Position numbers and translations under genes: made by a program
From: Streptomyces griseoincarnatus
GTDB taxonomy: Bacteria > Actinomycetota > Actinomycetes > Streptomycetales > Streptomycetaceae
Reading direction: 5' to 3'
NCBI GenBank assembly: GCA_014649575.1
Contig: BMTH01000006.1
Span: 248,001-312,000 of the forward strand
DNA length: 64,000 nucleotides
Shown here: piece after piece, positions 63,317 to 64,000 of the stretch
Position numbering within the stretch: position 1 is the first letter of the stretch
How the letters are laid out: the number at the start of each line of letters is the position of its first letter
The notes under the pieces: model-generated
Database searches by the model: none
The model's input: the letters and a program-made list of their open reading frames with translations, nothing else
What the model was told of the DNA's origin: nothing

Positions 63317-64000
63317 GAGTGGATGGACTCCCTGTGCTCTGGGTGCTCGACGCGCTGTGTCGTCCGGTCGGCCTCGGCGCCGTCGGCCGTCAGGGGCGAG
63401 TGCGCCCCCCTCACGGCCGGCCGGGCGCCGAGGAGATCGCGGTAGACGCCGGTGACCGCCCTCGCGGTGTGCCGCACGTCGTGGAGGGACAGCACATGGC
63501 GGCGGGCCCGGTCGCCGAGGGAGGCGCGCAGCGGCGGGTCGAGCAGCAGCGCGGCCACGGTCCGGGCGAGCGCCCGCGGGTCCTCCGGCGGCACCAGGCA
63601 CTGGCCGGCCACCGACGGCGGCAGGCTCTCGCGTGCTCCGTCGACGTCCGTGACCACCACGGGCCGTGCGCAGGCCATCGCCTCCAGCGGGGCCAGCGCC
63701 ATCCCCTCCCAGCGGGACGGCAGCACGACGAGATCGGCAGCCTGGTACCAGGGCGCCGCGTCCGCCACGGCCCCGGCGAACACCACGGAGCGCGGCGCGG
63801 CCGCCCGCAGCTGTTCGCCGTCGGGGCCGTCGCCGACCAGCACGAGCCGCGCCCCGGGCACCCGCCGCCGTACGGCGTCCCAGGCGAGTAGCAGGACGTC
63901 CTGCCCCTTCTGCCGGCACAGCCGCCCCACGCACACCACGAGCGGCGCGTCCGTGTCCATGTCGTGCCGGGCGGCGAGCCGGGCCCTGACCGAGTCCACG
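63313..64000 (-). CDS. Glycosyltransferase family 4, 3' part (cut by window edge)
   Basis: The last 228 or so residues of a GT4 enzyme: the nucleotide-sugar-binding half is present (VVCVGRLCRQKGQDVLL and RWEGMALAPLEAMACARPVV with the conserved Glu residues), but the acceptor-binding N-terminal half lies beyond the right edge, so no start can be given. It is the most upstream visible gene of the polysaccharide operon. Confidence 0.9.
   Translation of the reverse strand, partial: VDSVRARLAARHDMDTDAPLVVCVGRLCRQKGQDVLLLAWDAVRRRVPGARLVLVGDGPDGEQLRAAAPRSVVFAGAVADAAPWYQAADLVVLPSRWEGMALAPLEAMACARPVVVTDVDGARESLPPSVAGQCLVPPEDPRALARTVAALLLDPPLRASLGDRARRHVLSLHDVRHTARAVTGVYRDLLGARPAVRGAHSPLTADGAEADRTTQRVEHPEHRESIHS

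Overview
The window reads as chromosome from a Streptomyces. Overall GC is about 70%, almost all codons end in G or C, GTG starts and 4-base ATGA/GTGA overlaps are common, and there is a chaplin, a type VII (ESX) secretion locus, LacI-type sugar regulators and twin-arginine export signals. I found no rRNA, tRNA, CRISPR array or intact insertion sequence. From memory, the gene content resembles the core arm-proximal part of the S. coelicolor chromosome around its citrate synthase and chaplin genes; that comparison was not computed.

Layout. 0.1-6.5 kb: secreted S37 (PS-10) peptidase, a Cys-rich lipoprotein, a Tat-exported GH3 N-acetylhexosaminidase, and a divergent LysR/EamA exporter pair. 6.5-12.5 kb: a catabolic unit for an unidentified sugar (LacI repressor, two TIM-barrel isomerases, a Gfo/Idh/MocA dehydrogenase and a DUF993 aldolase-like enzyme) with a promoter and a LacI-type operator, embedded in arrays of a 20-bp-core intergenic repeat. 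12.5-25.8 kb: a minus-strand ESX cluster with two small WXG100-like proteins, a 716-aa polymorphic toxin whose C-terminus is clearly lower in GC, two adjacent immunity candidates (pentapeptide-repeat and Imm49-like), EccD, a MinD/EspI-like ATPase, EccC and a DUF6177-like protein; EccB, EccE and mycosin are not in the window. 26-32 kb: ribose operon rbsR-rbsA-rbsCB-rbsK-rbsD, in which permease and binding protein are one polypeptide, with two identical operators exactly 22 bp apart. 32-36 kb: a HigBA-type toxin-antitoxin pair whose toxin gene is frameshifted, a VOC protein, and a GntR/membrane-protein operon. 36-40 kb: RecD2-type helicase and citrate synthase. 40-43 kb: a CsoR-box-controlled copper exporter (copZ-copA). 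43.5-47.3 kb: a zinc alcohol dehydrogenase with a duplicated 3' end, a small HTH protein and methylmalonate-semialdehyde dehydrogenase behind a long leader. 47.4-51 kb: a hydrolase fused to an ABC ATPase, plus its ABC-2 permease. 51-52 kb: a sortase-anchored chaplin with three chaplin domains. 52-64 kb: a flavoprotein/ATP-grasp pair, a secreted GH26 and a tightly coupled extracellular-polysaccharide operon (glycosyltransferases, sugar-phosphate transferase, ligase/polymerase, flippase, deacetylase, Wzz-like protein) running off the right edge.

How the parts fit. Much of the window concerns the cell surface and its surroundings: secreted peptidase and glycosidases, toxin export, sugar uptake, chaplin and capsule-like polysaccharide. 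The least conventional items are the hydrolase-ABC ATPase fusion, the ESX toxin module with its GC break and two immunity candidates, the three-domain chaplin, the RbsC-RbsB fusion and the array of intergenic repeats. Assignments come from reading motifs by eye; no database search was possible.
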